NCBI RefSeq assembly: GCF_963966145.1
Contig: NC_091053.1
Coordinates: forward strand, 124,001-188,000
DNA from: Tenebrio molitor
Taxonomy: Eukaryota; Arthropoda; Insecta; Coleoptera; Tenebrionidae
DNA: 64,000 nucleotides
Reading direction: 5' to 3'
The translations under genes were made by a program, and so were the position numbers. Under the pieces are notes generated by a model. It ran no database searches, was not told where the DNA came from, and saw only the letters and a list, made by a program, of their open reading frames with translations. Positions 50,701-61,300 of the stretch are shown one piece after another. Every line of letters starts with the position of its first letter. Position 1 is the stretch's first letter.

Positions 50701-51782
50701 TGGTTTTTTACCGGTTATTTCAAAATCGTCAAAACGCATAAAATGCGTTCAGAAATATCCGTGGTCAAGAGGCATTGTTCTTGGATTTTTTTTTCTGTTA
50801 ACGTATGGCATAACTTCATCAGCTGTTACCACTCTGCTAACGAGCGGTGGTGTAAATGAAAGTATTTCGATAAAGACGACCACGGCCTGATCGACTGACC
50901 GCATATTATATTTGCAAAATGCACGTAAACATAATTGTAAGAACCAATTGTCGAATCGATTTTTGTTTTTCATGGTCAACTGCGACTTGAAAGTCTCTTG
51001 ATCAAACAGCATTTCTGACTGTGTAACATGATGCATACAAACATAAGTTGACTTAAGATGATAGATCTGAAATAGTTTCGTCACTACCACTGAATGAGAT
51101 TCAAATAGAAATAACGAGTACGTAGTTGGTTCGAATTTAAGCGTGTTGGTCTGTTCAGGCGGAAGATCTCTCTGAAGAAGCGGTGATAGTGCGCCACGAC
51201 AAGTCCGAATACGAAGAAAAGAAAAAGTTCCTGAGTTATCTAAAGCTGCCGACTGGTCACGGCCGCTCCCGAGCCCACAAACGAACGGACAGCCTGGCCG
51301 AATCGAGCGGGGCGAACACCCCCGATCCGATGTCGCCGCACCCGCCCGATCACCACGACCACACGAACTCGCCGCTGACGTCGCCGCCGGCAACTCCGCT
51401 CCCGGCCACCAACCCGGACGACCTGCCTTCGGTGAGCACTATGCGGAGGAGGACAGTCTCTCAGTCCAGGTTCGCCAAGGAGAAGGAGGTGAACAGGGAG
51501 GAGAACAACACCCCGGAGGGAGTGGAGGTGGCACCGTTCGACACACGAACTTTTCCCATCGACGACGAAACGTACGAAAAGATGCTGAAGAACATGCCGG
51601 AGAACCATCAATTCAAGACGAATTACAGAGCACAAGATGCCAGTGAGTATCAGTTGAGTTATCTGGACGACAAGGTGGACTCGCCCGGGAGCGAATCGAC
51701 GGAATCGGCGGTGGGGGAAGAGGACCCCAACGATCCCGAGTGGGTCGATATGGAGAGGTCGAGGGACAGGCACAAAAGATAG
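32760..51782 (+). CDS. KANSL1: KAT8 regulatory NSL complex subunit 1 (NSL1/waharan)
   Basis: Coding exons 32760-33883, 47296-47858, 48931-49131, 49194-49527, 50515-50593 and 51159-51782, all in phase; about 974 aa. The in-frame ATG at 32805 (MAPALTETAQ) matches the family N-terminus better than the first ATG, giving about 959 aa. Landmarks: a coiled coil (residues ~205-235, ELKTRQNKIERRLAFLRR), SSSGGESCDE, the conserved WTWLQAQISDLEYRIRQ block in exon 2, ARTRPLVNFKKRRL, CGCVQAPCAIC (possible metal-binding cysteines), and the C-terminal PEHE domain with YDIDNIVIP (Y712) and RVEKLQYKEILTPKWR. In the family the PEHE domain binds the MOF/KAT8 acetyltransferase and the protein scaffolds the nuclear NSL complex, which acetylates H4 at housekeeping promoters. 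Serine, proline and asparagine-rich linkers separate the blocks. Extra exons within the 13.4 kb intron are possible. Confidence 0.94.
35341..35405 (+). repeat. Short dispersed repeat shared with 22306-22372
   Basis: gccagtaatacgtttttcat with flanking ctgacgaagtttaaata, same orientation as the INTS3-intron copy. Confidence 0.6.
37092..37806. repeat. 715-bp terminal-inverted-repeat element, acagtgtgaacataaagttt
   Basis: Ends acagtgtgaacataaagttt and aaactttatgttcacactgt are exact complements. A second inverted pair lies inside (about 37350-37390 with 37622-37664, gacaaattttacttcaaaaa type). A related single end occurs near 48684. Non-coding. Confidence 0.82.
38816..38963. repeat. Palindromic MITE, caacg-gttaa family, copy 1
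   Basis: Left ccggtttcaccaacgtgagt and right aactggcgttggtaaaatcg pair; centre contains ggtaactaaagtaacga. It directly abuts copy 2. Confidence 0.8.
38967..39104. repeat. Palindromic MITE, caacg-gttaa family, copy 2
   Basis: Left gtattcaccaacgccagtta, right taactggcgttggtgaatac are exact complements. Starts three or four bases after copy 1 ends. Confidence 0.82.
39178..39489. repeat. Long palindromic element
   Basis: Left arm gttcactttaactacttctg... and right arm ...cagaagtagttaaagtgaac pair for over 50 bases (ggaattttcgcgttttttct / agaaaaaacgcgaaaattcc); inner arms caaaccttgtgcaaatg / catttgcacaaggtttg also pair. About 310 bases. Confidence 0.85.
39590..39803. repeat. Palindromic element ending aaggtgcaaatccacgatga
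   Basis: Left aaggtgcaaatccacgatga and right tcatcgtggatttgcacctt are exact complements; arms continue about 70 bases with few mismatches. Non-coding. Confidence 0.85.
40361..41053. repeat. Inner inverted-repeat element nested in 40281-41154
   Basis: Ends aaagggccgcacagactgcg and cgcagtttgtggggcccttt pair imperfectly; subterminal cgacgaacaagtctg / cagacttgttcgtcg exact. Itself interrupted by 40468-40610. Confidence 0.75.
40468..40610. repeat. Palindromic MITE, caacg-gttaa family, copy 3 (third nesting level)
   Basis: agggccttttgcgcaccaac at left, gttggtgcaactggcccttt at right; centre shares gtgagttaaatttaactaca with copy 1 at 38816. Confidence 0.82.
42992..43152. repeat. Related inverted-repeat element ending aaggcccggtttctgga
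   Basis: Left taaggcccggtttctg, right cagaaagcgggcctta; inner gttaaatc / gagttaac type sequence resembles the caacg-gttaa family. About 160 bases. Confidence 0.65.
44275..44530 (-). repeat. Dispersed repeat, copy 2 of 19200-19370
   Basis: Reverse complement of the INTS3-intron copy (tcataaatatgttctttgaa; actaattttttaatagggtt), ending in caccctgtac, a terminal motif of the acagggtg type. Confidence 0.65.
44935..45017. repeat. Solo right end of an acagggtg-family element
   Basis: cactggttaaaattaatgta followed by atttctgagacacattgtat resembles the right ends of 10815-12588; no matching left end. Confidence 0.5.
45333..45448 (-). repeat. MITE fragment (ttgttcgacg family, copy 5) fused to end of another element
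   Basis: 45333-45427 matches the right two thirds of the ttgttcgacg family in reverse. At 45428 it switches to acaaattaatttgatcgctc, the terminal arm of the 23054-23217 element. Confidence 0.65.
46938..47096. repeat. Hairpin with 44-bp identical arms
   Basis: 46938-46981 and 47053-47096 are exact reverse complements (ends cacgatgctaaattttg / caaaatttagcatcgtg). A second exact pair of 16 bases, 46994-47009 with 47037-47052, lies inside. It sits about 200 bases before KANSL1 exon 2, on the transcribed strand. Confidence 0.92.
47859..48930 (+). other. KANSL1 intron 2
   Basis: 1.07 kb, AT-rich; contains one acagtgagaacataaag fragment near 48684 related to the 37092 element ends. Nothing else supported. 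Confidence 0.7.
49528..50514 (+). other. KANSL1 intron 4
   Basis: Near its start it carries tacagggtgattcacgtag (49625), a terminal motif of acagggtg-type elements; no matching second end found. No ORF of note. Confidence 0.65.
50594..51158 (+). other. KANSL1 intron 5
   Basis: 565 bases. acgtatggcataacttcatcagc near 50801 weakly resembles 62305-62330 in the RSF1 intron. No gene; the long minus-strand frame running into the next exon is antisense. Confidence 0.6.
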
Positions 51783-52736
51783 AGATGGGACAGTGAACGT
51801 TTTGATTAGTTGATTTTAATTTCGTTGAAGGCTGACTTTGCGGCCCAAGTGAATAGTTCGATGATTTTTTTTTTCATTGTTTCGAAGCTTCGGATTTTGT
51901 ATTATATAAGGTCTGTGATTGTCATTACATTACATAAAGAAATACGTCAATACTGTTGTTGCTTTTTAGTATTGTAATGTATATTAATCTGTTGAAAACA
52001 AAATACAGAATTCAAAGCTTGGTAGCGTTATTCAGTTTCACTTGTATTATTATTATTACCTTTCTCATTTTTTTGTAATATAATCATAATTTAGGATATT
52101 TGATTTTGTACTGTTGCAAGTTAAAGTTCTAGTTCACTTGATTGATTACGATTAACACCTTGTCCGGTTAGTCACTAGTTGGTACTAATTTTAACTGCTA
52201 TAATTTTGTTACTGAATTTAATGTTAGTTTTTTTTGACCATTGTTATTTTCTAAATGTCAGTACAACCCAGTGACTTGTTAAAAATTGTATTATTGTAAA
52301 TAAAACAGTGCAAATATTTGTTAAAGAAATGATATATTTTCGAAATTATTTGCAGGTGACTGCGCTTTCTGTTTTTACAAGAATTAAACTGAATTGTACA
52401 TACTCTCATAAGAGGAAAATTATGTATCATATTATTATTAAAGTGTTTCCTGTACACAAATCTGGTTTATGTTAATGCAGTCTGTTCTATTTGGCTACAC
52501 GAAACCAAATGTATTTGCATCAGGACACCACCCATTGTAGTAACAACCTCTAGTGGTATTGTACGTTTTTATATGCAGATATGTTATGTATGTGAGATGA
52601 AATAAAACTCCAATCTGCTTGTTCAACGAACTGGATTTTTTCTGGGTTCAGTTTGCATAATACGAAAATATTTATTTCAAAATCAAATACAAAAAACAGT
52701 TTCAAAAAAGTAACACATTAGACAGGACAATGTAAA
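51783..52736. other. Convergent 3' UTRs of KANSL1 and HAT1
   Basis: Plus-strand AATAAA signals near 52300 and 52601 suit KANSL1; minus-strand signal (tttatt) near 52670 suits HAT1. No ORF or repeat seen. Confidence 0.6.
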
Positions 52737-54306
52737 TCACTCGGCGGAATTTTTTTGTAAGTAGGCGGTCATGTGCCGCACGGGACCCTCCAGACTCTCC
52801 ATGTATCTGCCGTATTCGGCGTTGGTGAGGGACGTCACGTCCAGGGACTCCGGCATCACCACCGCCCTTTCCGCGTTGCAGATCCGCTTACTCCCCAAGT
52901 TCTCCCTCTGAAAATCGCGTTAAGACACCCGAGCCCAGTTCCACCAATCCCTCACCTCTATCTCGCTCTTGATTCGCCTCTTGATGCTCTCGGTGTACTC
53001 GGTATACTCCCTGAAGCCCCGGTTGCGCGTCGTCACGCACTCCAAAATGTCGAAAACGCGTTGGGCCTGTTTTTTACTGATCTTGTGTTGCTTCAAAAAC
53101 TCGCCGATCTGCTTCTGATTGTGCACGGTGACGTTGATTTTTTCCCGTTTTAAAGCCTCGTGGATGTGGACGCTGTCGCAGAAGTCGCGGATTTTTTGAA
53201 ACACTGCTGTCGGTTCTTCCACTGGAAACAGCATTTAGGAACAATTCTGGCACATTTTGCGGCTCACCTGTGATGTCCCTTGATTCAGGAAGATCTTTCA
53301 GGTAGTTGTAGACCGCCGAGTACAGTTTGCTGCCGATGCCCCGCCTCTGGTGGGTGGGGAGGATGAAGAACTGGCTGATGCGGGGACGGGTGGAGTTTGG
53401 GTACAAGAAAAATTTGTAAACGGTACAAAAACCGACAGGCGAGCGAATCGTTCGATCCGTTTCCGCGTCCACGTATTCCTCGTAACTAAAAATAGTCGTG
53501 AGAGAAATCAGACACTACTACAAAATTCTTACACATAGAATATTGTCCAGCGGCAATCGTCCAGATCTATGAAGTTGGCCCCATCAATGAACCACATGAT
53601 GTATGTCTCAAACCTTTGATGGAACTCTTTAAATTGCTCATTTGTGGCATCACAAAGTGTAACTTTGTAGGTTTCTATAAAAATGAGTTAGAAATGCATT
53701 TTACAGATGAGGAGGGTCAATTTACTGTCATGATTTTCAAATGTGTGAACAACCTCGCCGTGAATGACAGCATGATCTTCTTCTGCAATATCAGTCCTGA
53801 ACTCTCCCTCATTTTCTCTGTAGTTTTTTGGCAGCCACATCTGTAGCAATTTCATAATATCATCGGCTTTGTATAGATCGTGTACGATATGATCGGCGGC
53901 TTTGACTTTCGCGTAACATTTAGCGGAGTTGTGAAGATAATACAGAACGATGCTTAGTTGCCGGTAGCCAAAAATCAATTCCCTACAAAAAGTGAGGTTA
54001 GTTTTCACTCGGTTATTTTTTCTCAGCTACCCACGAATCGCCAAAAATCTGATGTGCCATTTCGGGTTTGAACGAATTTGTTTTTTTGTTGGCTGTTTCC
54101 AGATCGTTGTTATCAAGAACTACAAAATACGGTAAACTGTATAATTACCCAAAATACTGACCAGTTTTTTTAAATACACAATTGGTAGGATGCTCACCGA
54201 TCCGAAATGTTATAACGTTTAGAGCTTTTTTCCTGTATGCTACCATTTCTTCATCTTCACAACCGGCAACTAATTCGTTGTCTTCGCACAAATTGTTTTT
54301 AGCCAT
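52737..54306 (-). CDS. HAT1: Histone acetyltransferase type B catalytic subunit
   Basis: Seven minus-strand exons: 54306-54162, 54119-54035, 53982-53726, 53674-53533, 53485-53268, 53221-52956, 52907-52737; phases agree throughout; 427 aa (human 419). Introns are 42-52 nt. The start MAKNNLCEDNELVAG leads into KKALNVITFRIGE. Other landmarks: HQIFGDSELIFGYRQLSI, TYIMWFIDGANFIDLDD, the GNAT core PRISQFFILPTHQRRGIG with the acetyl-CoA loop Q256-RRGIG261, DITVEEP, and the helical C-terminus with KISKKQAQRVFDILE and YTESIKRRIKSEIE. The enzyme acetylates newly made histone H4 at K5 and K12 before chromatin assembly, with an RbAp46/48 partner (family knowledge). Tail-to-tail with KANSL1, head-to-head with RSF1. 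Confidence 0.95.
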
Positions 54307-55325
54307 CTACAAAGTTTTTATTACAAGAAACGACTAGAAAAACTAAAAATCACTTATTTTTACTGCAGAAACTTTTTACGTACGTTAAGGTTGAACTTTT
54401 ATGTAGATTATTCAAGAAATTGTCGTTCTCGCAAAAAAAATTACTCAAAAACAATAATTTCAACAACTCTTAAAAATCAGTTTACCTAGCCGGCTGGCGC
54501 GCAATTGACAGCGTAGGCGCATGTCAGTATGTCACGCAACTGTCATTGGAAGGCGCCAATTTAAAATTATTAAGAGGCGCCTTCTTTTGTAGGACCATCT
54601 TTAATCTTTTATTTTGGTGAAAAATTTGTTTAGTGTTATCTCTAGAACAAGAATTTTGTATAGAAATGAGTCCCTCTAGTTTATTTTGATAAGGTCGAGG
54701 TAGATTGTCAAGTACGTAGCAGTTGATACAAACTACAGGAGAAAATAGATAGAACAAAAATAATACGTATGCGGAAAACTTAAGAATTTTTCTTCAGTGC
54801 TTTGCAGTCGTCTTATTATTGGCAACTTTTCAGTTCGTTTTGTTATCGTGGTATTGTTGAACCGGACAAAGAATAGTCGAGACGCGCCTGGAGCCTTATT
54901 TGACCAAGTATTCATCAGGACGGTGAGAAATTCGAACTAAAGAACACAAATTAGTAAATATAGTTCCCATTGAAATTAAAATTTTAAGTTGTCAGTGAAA
55001 ATAGTCAAATTTTGGCGCCCACCCTGCTGGCACCTATCGTACGTTTTTGCGACTAAACTACAAACTCTCTCTAAACCAAAAGAACCCAAAAGTCCCCAGG
55101 ATCAGTGGATGAGCGACGCAAAGCGCCTGCTTGATTTGTTGTGTCCCATTCAAAGAAAAAAATTCCTGATGTCGGCGGTGCGCCCCAAATAAACACATCT
55201 AGTGCTAGTGGCAGTGTTTTGGTGTCCCCCGCTCGCCCGACAATATGATATTTTCACGAAACGACGGAACTGTAATGTGTTTTCTCGTTTGCATGAACGC
55301 CTCCTGTCAAACGTAGCGGCTGCAA
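54307..55325. promoter_or_regulatory. Divergent upstream region of HAT1 (-) and RSF1 (+)
   Basis: About 1 kb. HAT1 transcription probably starts in the first 200 bases and RSF1 in the last 150, where GC content rises. A 67-codon plus-strand frame at 54989-55192 and a 60-codon minus-strand frame at 54733-54915 match nothing I know. Confidence 0.5.
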
Positions 55326-58300
55326 ATGGCGTCAGATAATGAAGCTTCTTGTGAAAGTGATCCGAATTTCGCCGTTATCTGCGCGTTTATGGAGAAATTC
55401 GGAGTGACATGCGGATTGGCGAGCATCGACTTCTTGGAGCTGCAGGAGATGCTCGAAAACACACAAGAAGGTAACTGAAAGTGCGCCGCCGACCGCGTTC
55501 GCCGCGGCCCTGAACTTGGTCGGAATTGTTTGGGGCCGCCGACGGAGACTCGGGGGCTGGTTGCGTGCACACAAGGGGCCAAGTGCGAAAGAAACGCCGT
55601 TTCTCCGCGGCAGGAAATTCATGAGAGATGATTCGCAATTATCCCTACCCGACGAGGTTCCCCTTTTTGTAAACAAATGCGTTTTCTTCACATGGCTCAA
55701 GCCGCGTCGAGGGCAGGTTGACCCTCGCAACCCACAGAATCGTCCACTATAAATATTTAGGCGGAATTTAGCACGTTGCGCACAAGAAAATAATTGCCCA
55801 AAAAAAAGAACTGTCAAATGCCCGTTTCCATAGGATGGTAACTTGATCCATCCCAGTTTTCATACATTTTTCATTGTCCTCGTGTTGGGAGAAGTTTTCT
55901 TCATTAAAAAAAAACATCACTGCCGTTAAAAACAACGGTAAAAGACACTATTATAACGACGCACGATTCTCGCATTCAGTTATAAGGAATTTATTCCATA
56001 CTTTTGCCGCTCACTGTATACATAGTTATGCACAAGTGCTTTACGCAAGATACCACAGTAAATGACTAAATGCAATTCATTTTTTATTTTTTTTTATAAA
56101 TTTTTTTAGATGATCAGCCTACACAAATGTTGGCTTTAATTTTCTTAACTCACATTTTTGTTTGACAATTATCAAATTATTACATATTCTGCACTAAAAT
56201 GATTAACAACAATAAATGACAATTTACTGTCAAAGAAGAAACGAAAAATGTAAAATAAGTATGTAACACTAATACGACGTTTCAATCAAAGTTTGTCTAG
56301 TGCATATTTATGAAAATGATGTTTGTAATATTTTATGTTTATTTCATTATCATTGGAGAAAATGAAAGACAATCTGAAGAATGTACTGTCGCGAGTAATA
56401 AATTTTGGTCATCAATGTCATTTCAAAATTTGGTTAGATTGTCACAAATTTAAAAACAAATTCCTGCCTGATTATGCCCATGTCAACAAAGTGTCAAAAA
56501 AATGAGAACAAAATGACAATTAATGTCATACAACATGATGGTAGGTTATGACTTTTACGATGGAGCATTTTCAATTGCGTCAAAGATTGACCTTGACGAC
56601 CAAAATTTATTGCTCGCGACTGTAAATAAAAATAATGCAAATGCCTAAAGAAATAATCTAGTTTTAGATTTTCATCGTTGTCTATTCCTAGACGAAAAAT
56701 TATTTTACTTTGCAAATGTGGGAATCTACCAAACGATTTGTAACGAAAATAAGATTTTTATCTTTAAAATTGTTATATTTTTAAACTTAGCTGTCAGTGC
56801 AATCAATTTCAAGATAGAAAGTAAGGTTGTCACAGTTACCTCCTAGTGTACTTATTTCCTGTTTTATCAGGTTGGCGGCTTTGATTTCCGTTCACCTGAC
56901 ATCCGCACTGTCAGGTTGACAAGCTGTTGGTAATATTTAAAATCCCTGTTATACTTACTGTTTACTCGGTAATTTACGTATTTTATAATAACGTTGCTAC
57001 CTTTTCGGGCTGAATAATTTCAAAGAAAAAATTGTATATTGTATGAAAAGCACGAAACTCGTAGGTACATTTAAACATTTTTGTATGTTCAGGAGTTCCA
57101 GCAATTACATCCACGTCCTTTAAGGTATTGTTACGTTTTATATAGAAATATATGAAGCCTTCGTGATTTTGGGCTTAATTTTAAGGGATTCTTACGGTAA
57201 TAAAGGGACGTTTTGCAAGCGATGCAACACAGTGACATTTATTAAGCGACACGTAGCTTTAAGTTTCATTTAAATAAACTACGCAAAAATGAATAAGGAA
57301 TTCCGCAATTTTTCTTGTAAAGCAAAATAATTCCCCAAGTCCTCCGCCGTATTCTTAAACACAAGATAAATTTAAAATATTACAGGTACAATTGCGATCA
57401 ATAAATTTTGGACACTAATGTCATTGTGCTGTCATACATTCCAAAACGACCTTTATGTATTAATAACCTTAATTTTGATTGTTGTGTCAATTTTGAAAAT
57501 GTGAATTTCAGATTTACCGACAAATCATTCAAGAAGTTTTAAAAATCAGACAAATGCAATAGAATGAGGTTTTAATTAATAAAAAATAGAAAATAAATAA
57601 ATAAAGATAATATTTTGTCATCACTCATATTGACAAATTGGTGATAAATTTGACAATTTCATCATTCATGTGTGACAATTTCAATAAAGCATGATTTAGA
57701 GTATTTTTTTTTATATGACAGAAAAATGATGTCCATAATTTAATGATCGCAATAGTACTTGAAATATTACATTTATTTATTATTACTACGACTGAGAGAA
57801 AAAAAATGTAACCATGAAAACTACATACGGTAGTTTTTAGTTACCTATTGCGTTGCTGCCATTTTCACTTTCTGAGAGTTTTTTCTTTAACTGAAAGCTG
57901 CAGAACAGTTTTTGGTACAAAATCGGGGTCTATGTTATACAATGCTATTGAAACGCCAGTCCGTCCATTTTGACACACCTGATATATTGTATTGTTTCAG
58001 TGCAATACATATTGTATTGTTTCAGTGCAATACTGATTTTAAGCAAAGATATTTTCTTTTCATATGATTTCTGTTTCATTTTGGAAGGTGTCCTTAACAA
58101 AATTTTTCTTATTAATAATAAAAAGTGGAAAGGGAAAATACGATGAAATATTTAAAGGTTTAGCCTTTGAAACCTTAGGCCCTTGGTGCAAAGAATCCAT
58201 CGAATTCATTAATGTAATCGGAAATCGACTTATTGCGGAATCGTGCGGTTCAAAATCAAAGAAATTCCGTTTCGAGAGGATTTCCCTTGCCATTCAACGT

Positions 58301-61300
58301 GGAAACGCTGCAAGCATTCGAGGCACTTTTCCAGATTCCGCATTATTATCGGAAATTTTTGTATTGTAAAACAAAAATGTTATGTACTTTTTGTTATTTC
58401 TTGTATTGCTTTACCAAAGTATTGATGACATGGTAACTGATGCTATTAATAAAATAATGTTATGGAAACATTTGTCAAAATATAAACAAATTCCAGTAAG
58501 AACTTTGCCTTAAATTTATTAATTTACATTTAATTTACACTTTACCGATTAGATTTGGTGGTCTGGGAATTCGTCGCATTTCCGATATTTGCCTCCCTGC
58601 TTTCCTATCTTCAATTAATGGGGTTAAAAAGCTTGTTTCTTTATTACTAAACTCAAAGGATAATGAGCTTAATATTCACCATTATGATGAAGCTTTAGCA
58701 GTCTGGGGTGTAGCAAATGAGAACGAAATACCAACAATTCCACAATTTCAGAAGAATTGGGATAATATTAATATCAAAGGAATAATTGCCAATGACTTAA
58801 TCTTTAATTCACCTAGAGACTTGGCTCGTTTTAAAGCTTTGCAATGCAGAGAATCAGGATCTTGGTTACATGCAATACCTTCTCCTAATATTGGTACTCT
58901 TTTAGATAACACTTCCTTCCAAGTTTGTATTGGTTTAAGATTGGGTTGTAATCTTTGTACACCTCATATTTGCAAATGCAATGCGAAAGTTGACGAAATT
59001 GGCACCCACGGTCTAAGCTGTTTCAAAAGCAGTGGTAGATTTTCAAGACACACTGAAATTAATTCCATTATCAACCGGTCTTTAACTTCTATTCATGTGA
59101 ATTCAACTTTAGAACCAAACGGACTGTCTCGGGATGACGGAAAACGCCCAGATGGGATGACTTTAGTACCGTGGATTAAAGGTCAACCTTTGGTTTGGGA
59201 CGTCACTGTTGTAGATACACTTGCAGACAGTTACGTATTGAAATCATCTGAAGTCTCAGGTTCTGCCGCTGAAATGGCTTGCAAGCGCAAACATAGCAAA
59301 TATAGTTCAATCATTTCGTCAAACTACGTGTTTAAAGGTTTAGCATTTGAAACCTTAGGCCCTTGGTGCAAAGAAGCCATCGATTTCATTAATGTCATCG
59401 GAAACCGACTTATCGCGGAATCAGGCGATTCAAAATCAAAGAAATTCCTTTTCGAGAGGATTTCCCTTGCCATTCAACGTGGAAACGCTGCAAGCATTCG
59501 GGGCACTTTTCCAGATTCCGCAATATTATCGGAAATTTTTGTATTATAAAACAAAAATGTTTATGTAATTATGTTATTAATATAAGCTCTTTTTATTTAC
59601 ATTTAAGACTTAACATTAATTTTTTATTTTATCATTACATCAAAATTAAAAAAAATTAACAAACATATTTTGGTTTTATTACATTTCCATTGATTAGATT
59701 TAATGAAAGTCGTTTAAAACACAAATGTTTTGGACAACTGTGGGAAAAATTATTCAGTCGTTTTCGGTGGAAACTAGTCCAAGATTAAACAATAAGCCTT
59801 TTCGTATTATTAAATATAGTTAAGAAAACAATAGAAAAGCTTGATCATTATTAAAAATTACTCGTAGAAGTCATTACCGATGAGCAATCATTTAAATTGG
59901 GTTGCAATATTACTTGATCGAAATTATTTAATTAAATGTAATTGGATAATTGTATTGGATGAATAGGTGCTACGAAGTCGACAATTTTTTCGCAAATGGT
60001 AGTAGATACCGGGTGATTTTAAATTAAAGTGACAGTTTTTTTTATAGGTTGGTAAAAAAAATTGCTCTATTCTGGTTATGCTTTTTAATGTGATAGTTGA
60101 CATAAACATAGGCGTCCTCGCCTATTTCACACAATTTATTAATACATAAAATTTCAAAATGACGTACGTACGCCAATGTATTGATAAAGGTATCAAGTTT
60201 GCCAAAATAATGTATGAAAAATGTTACCAACTTAAGAAAAAAAGTCACAATCATTTAAAATCACCCGGTACTATCGCGGCCAAAAAATAGTAGGACAATA
60301 CATTACTGTAGACACTTCCAAAATGAATGAGTTTGAATGAGTTTTGGAAGTGTCTACAGTAACGTATTGTCCTACTATTTTTTGGTCGCGATATTATCTT
60401 CTTTGAAAAAAATCTATATGCAGGGTGATTTTGAAAGTTGTGCAGATATTTTAATCACGAGCTACTGGCTTCATGTAGAACTCGGAAAAAAAAATTAAAA
60501 ATTCTGGGTCAAAAAATAAAATGACAAATGACAAAATGCAAACCAGACGATAATAGTGTTCTGCGTCACTAAAAAATAGAGTAGGCTAAAGTCTTAAAAA
60601 AAATATATTCATCAATCAATAAAAGATTTATAATCTGTTTCAAAATCAAAAATCCACCAACACTGCATTCATTCTCCCTCGAAAATACAACCGACGACGT
60701 CGCCAACTTTTGTTTTTAGTGTGTTTGCAAGGGTTAGAAAAAAGTGGGGTTATGAAAGAAAACTATTGACAGTCATTTAGGTCGTAATTCATCGTGTTTT
60801 TTTTGTTATCATTTTATTTATGGATCATTAAAACTCTCGTTTCACTCGAGTTTTAAACTGGCCACTCATGCCAAAAAAAGCCCAAATTACACACGAACTC
60901 GTTAAATAAATAACTATTGTGTTACGTAAATAAATTCAACAGTTCAATGTCAAATTTCGGCGGGAGGTTGGGCCAACTCAAAAAAATGAAACTTGTTCTA
61001 GGGATATCTTTTTTTTCTGTCAACATAATTGAACAGGTGGTGGATTTATGATTTTGAAACAGATTATAAACTCTGTCCACTCATATATTGCTTGACATAA
61101 ATGTTACTAAAAGTGTTCGCTCTACGCTACAACAAATAGATTCGGCGCGAAATTTAAAAAATGGAAAGAGCAGGTTTACACGTGATGTTTTATTATTATT
61201 CTGCATGTTTGCATTTAGGAAAGACGAAAGAAAACTTCAGTATAGTAGGAGTAATATATTGGGTTTTATTAATACAGAGTATTTCACGAGTGATAATGTG

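Noticed and set aside
50749..51393. 214-codon minus-strand ORF
   Set aside because: Overlaps KANSL1 exon 6 in antisense and spans intron 5; no recognisable domain.
54989..55192. 67-codon ORF between HAT1 and RSF1
   Set aside because: Too short, unrecognised and in a promoter interval; not enough to call a gene.
55332..55817. 161-codon minus-strand ORF at RSF1 exon 1
   Set aside because: Antisense to the conserved RSF1 start exon and its GC-rich flank.
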